From: a candidate division WOR-1 bacterium RIFOXYB2_FULL_48_7
Lineage (GTDB): Bacteria > Margulisbacteria > WOR-1 > O2-12-FULL-45-9 > XYB2-FULL-48-7
DNA: 8,560 nucleotides
Direction of reading: 5' to 3'
Assembly: GCA_001771615.1 (NCBI GenBank)
Contig: MEUF01000049.1
Location: 1-8,560 of the forward strand
The position numbers and the translations under genes are program-made. Each line of letters begins with the position of its first letter. Position 1 is the first letter of the stretch. A model generated the notes under the pieces. That model ran no database searches. It worked only from the letters and a program-made list of their open reading frames with translations, and was not told the DNA's origin. Below are positions 6,947 through 8,560 of this stretch, in pieces.

Positions 6947-7423
6947 ATGAAAATTGGTATTGGTTATGATGTCCATAAATTGGTCAAAGGCCGCGACTTA
7001 ATTATTGGCGGGGTCAAAATCCCTTACGCAAAAGGGTTGCTCGGTTGGTCGGATGCCGACGTCTTGTTGCATGCCATTATCGACGCGATTATCGGGGCAA
7101 TGGGGGAAGGGGATATCGGCCGGCATTTCCCTCCAGGTAATCAGGAATATAAAGATATTTCCAGCCTCAAAATGCTGGCTTTTATCCGTGAGCTGCTTCG
7201 CCAACGTGGTTTCACCATCAATAATATCGACTCAACCGTAGTGATGGAAGAACCAAAATTGGTCCCATATATCCCGGAAATGAAAAAACTGATCGGCCAG
7301 GCGCTGGAAATCTCTCCTGATTCGATCAACATCAAAGGGAAGACAGAAGAGACGCTCGGTTTTACCGGGAGCAAGGCGGGTATCAAAGCCTATGCGGTAT
7401 GCTTGATACACAAGGAGATATAG
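6947..7423 (+). CDS. ispF: 2-C-methyl-D-erythritol 2,4-cyclodiphosphate synthase
   Basis: IspF converts CDP-methylerythritol 2-phosphate to methylerythritol 2,4-cyclodiphosphate with release of CMP, the fifth step of the MEP isoprenoid pathway, as a cytosolic homotrimer. The 158 residues are full length. The metal ligands are present: D8 and H10 in GYDVHKL and H42 in DADVLLHAIIDA. The GEGDIGRHFP loop (54-62) contributes the ribose- and Mg-binding side, and 130-141 give KGKTEETLGFTG, which keeps T133 and E135 of the nucleotide/diphosphate motif. One oddity stands out: the almost invariant GHSDADV or AHSDGDV histidine is tryptophan here (W34, codon TGG). Start and spacing are supported by an SD at 6932-6938. 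It ends 1 nt before pdxJ, whose SD (AAGGAG, 7412-7417) lies inside the ispF coding sequence, so the two are co-transcribed. It is a stand-alone enzyme, not the IspD-IspF fusion. Confidence 0.97.
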   Translation: MKIGIGYDVHKLVKGRDLIIGGVKIPYAKGLLGWSDADVLLHAIIDAIIGAMGEGDIGRHFPPGNQEYKDISSLKMLAFIRELLRQRGFTINNIDSTVVMEEPKLVPYIPEMKKLIGQALEISPDSINIKGKTEETLGFTGSKAGIKAYAVCLIHKEI

Positions 7424-7424
7424 C

Positions 7425-8120
7425 ATGAGGTTAGGAGTTAATGTCGATCATATTGCGACCCTGCGTCAGGCCAGATTAGAAGGCTTGCCCGATCCGATTG
7501 CCCTGGCTGAAGAGGCGCTGGCCGGAGGGGCCGACGGGATCGTCTGTCACTTACGCGAAGACCGGCGGCATATTCAAGATAGCGATGTGGTCAATCTGCG
7601 CAAATTAAAAACGCGGCTAGACCTGGAAATGGCGGCCACCTCAGAGATGTTAAAATTTGCATTAAAAGTAAAACCGGACATGGTTACCCTGGTTCCGGAA
7701 AAACGGGCCGAATTGACCACGGAAGGCGGCTTGGATGTCGTCAAACAGACAAAAAAGCTTAAACCGGTCATTGAAAAACTGCAAAAAGCGGGCATATTAG
7801 TCAGTTTGTTCATTGAACCGGAACCGCGACAGGTGGAAGAGTCGGCGGTATTAACGGCTGATTTTATCGAGTTACACACCGGGGCCTATGCCCGGAAGCC
7901 CAACAAGACAGAATTAACCCGGTTATCTATGGCGACAGAAAAGGCCAAATGGATTGGCCTGCGGGTTAATGCCGGCCACGGGTTGGATTATCAAAATGTC
8001 CATAATATCGTTCAAATTTATGGGCTTGAAGAGCTCAATATTGGTTTTTCCATTATCGCCCGGTCCGTTGTTGTCGGGATGAAACAGGCGGTGAGTGAAA
8101 TGAGGAGGGCAATTGGATGA
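7425..8120 (+). CDS. pdxJ: Pyridoxine 5'-phosphate synthase
   Basis: PdxJ condenses 1-deoxy-D-xylulose 5-phosphate with 3-amino-2-oxopropyl phosphate to pyridoxine 5'-phosphate, the ring-forming step of DXP-dependent vitamin B6 synthesis (TIM barrel, cytosolic). The 231 residues are near the usual 235-245. Visible motifs are LGVNVDHIATLRQAR (3-17), CHLREDRRHI with the catalytic H42 and the ligand residues R44 and H49, LEMAAT with catalytic E68, LVPEKR (89-94), TTEGGLDV (98-105), IELHTGAYA (148-156) and VNAGHGL with the proton-donor H185. At the C-terminal phosphate-binding motif the family has NIG-His; here it is NIGF (F208). The start is supported by AAGGAG 7 nt upstream. The stop overlaps the rpiB start (ATGA). 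DXP is also the entry metabolite of the MEP pathway, which gives a metabolic reason for pairing with ispF. Confidence 0.97.
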   Translation: MRLGVNVDHIATLRQARLEGLPDPIALAEEALAGGADGIVCHLREDRRHIQDSDVVNLRKLKTRLDLEMAATSEMLKFALKVKPDMVTLVPEKRAELTTEGGLDVVKQTKKLKPVIEKLQKAGILVSLFIEPEPRQVEESAVLTADFIELHTGAYARKPNKTELTRLSMATEKAKWIGLRVNAGHGLDYQNVHNIVQIYGLEELNIGFSIIARSVVVGMKQAVSEMRRAIG

Positions 8121-8548
8121 AGATCGCACTGGGTTCTGACCACGGCGGATTCGCCCTGAAGGAAGAGTTGAAAAAATATTTATCAAAGCTGGGGCATGAG
8201 ATCAAAGATTTTGGCACTACTTCGGATGCTGCGGTTGATTACCCCGATTTTGCCTATCCGGTAGCCGAGGCGGTTGCCCAGGGTAAATTTGACCGTGGTA
8301 TTGTTGTCTGTGGCTCGGGAGTAGGGGTTTGCATTACGGCCAATAAGGTCAAAGGGATCCGGGCCGTCAACGCTTTTAGCGTCGAGATTTCCAAACAGAG
8401 TCGGGAGCATGGGGATTGTAATGTCCTGGCTCTGGGCGGCCGTTACCTGGCCTTGCCTGAAGCGGAGAAGATTGTGGCTGTCTGGTTGACTACCCCATTT
8501 TCCGGCGATGACCGCCACTTGCGGCGGATCAGGAAAATTGAGAAGTAA
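8117..8548 (+). CDS. rpiB: Ribose-5-phosphate isomerase B (RpiB/LacAB family)
   Basis: RpiB interconverts ribose 5-phosphate and ribulose 5-phosphate in the non-oxidative pentose phosphate pathway (cytosolic homodimer). The 143 residues are full length. SDHGGFALK (7-15) holds the substrate-contacting D8-H9. DYPDFA lies at 41-46. VVCGSGVG (63-70) provides the catalytic cysteine C65 and the anion hole. ANKVKGIRA lies at 75-83. EHGDCNVLALGGR (97-109) provides the catalytic-region H98, and the C-terminus has GDDRHLRRIRKI with phosphate-binding arginines. The usual H-N-D-A-N motif reads H-G-D-C-N here, replacing an asparagine that contacts substrate in characterised enzymes. An allose/galactose-6-phosphate isomerase assignment is less likely but possible within the family. 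A strong SD (GAGGAGG, 8102-8108) sits 8 nt upstream inside pdxJ, and the start overlaps the pdxJ stop. Only 12 nt follow before the window ends, so the operon may continue. Confidence 0.95.
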   Translation: MKIALGSDHGGFALKEELKKYLSKLGHEIKDFGTTSDAAVDYPDFAYPVAEAVAQGKFDRGIVVCGSGVGVCITANKVKGIRAVNAFSVEISKQSREHGDCNVLALGGRYLALPEAEKIVAVWLTTPFSGDDRHLRRIRKIEK

Positions 8549-8560
8549 GACGGAAACCAG

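Noticed and set aside
1..8560. CRISPR array, insertion sequence, tRNA or rRNA, toxin-antitoxin or phage-defence module
   Set aside because: No direct repeat series, transposase motif, tRNA-like fold, rRNA segment or defence-type domain was seen. Nearly all bases are assigned to known-family genes.

Overview
The window is a compact bacterial chromosomal segment with almost no non-coding DNA. It comes from an organism that makes isoprenoids by the DXP/MEP route (ispF) and pyridoxal phosphate by the DXP-dependent route (pdxJ). It also makes a lipid-carrier-linked polysaccharide and exports a large protein with Ig-like modules and a FlgD-like C-terminal tail. This suggests a probably diderm bacterium. 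The style (TPR-fused O-antigen ligase, Ig/FlgD-tail protein, geranylgeranyl-reductase-family flavoprotein) resembles uncultivated lineages such as Margulisbacteria/WOR-1, Omnitrophota or Elusimicrobiota. That placement is a low-confidence impression, not something the sequence proves.

Layout: (1) Bases 3-2941, plus strand: the tail of a polysaccharide operon. It holds an O-antigen ligase/polymerase with a C-terminal TPR array, cut by the left window edge, overlapping by ATGA a polyprenyl-phosphate sugar-1-phosphate transferase. (2) Bases 2938-5127, minus strand: a 729-residue secreted protein that converges on the polysaccharide operon, with the two stop codons overlapping. (3) Bases 5128-5181: a 54-bp divergent regulatory region. 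Two interleaved sigma70-like promoters face opposite ways, and each -10 box lies only 6-7 nt from its start codon, so both transcripts are predicted to be leaderless. (4) Bases 5182-8548, plus strand: five tightly packed genes, namely a geranylgeranyl-reductase-family flavoprotein, a YdcF/SanA-like membrane-anchored DUF218 protein, ispF, pdxJ and rpiB. Gaps are 3, 25 and 1 nt, followed by a 4-nt overlap, so they probably form one operon.

Functionally, the ligase and the phosphotransferase would act at the two ends of one pathway: loading the first sugar on undecaprenyl phosphate, and polymerising or ligating the glycan. In the second operon, IspF and PdxJ both work downstream of 1-deoxy-D-xylulose 5-phosphate, RpiB works in the pentose phosphate pathway, and the flavoprotein may reduce an isoprenoid product. 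All assignments are to known families. I see no CRISPR array, mobile element, RNA gene or clearly new multi-gene system. The points most worth checking are the dual leaderless divergent promoter and the three adjacent enzymes (IspF, PdxJ, RpiB), each of which carries a substitution at a normally conserved active-site position.
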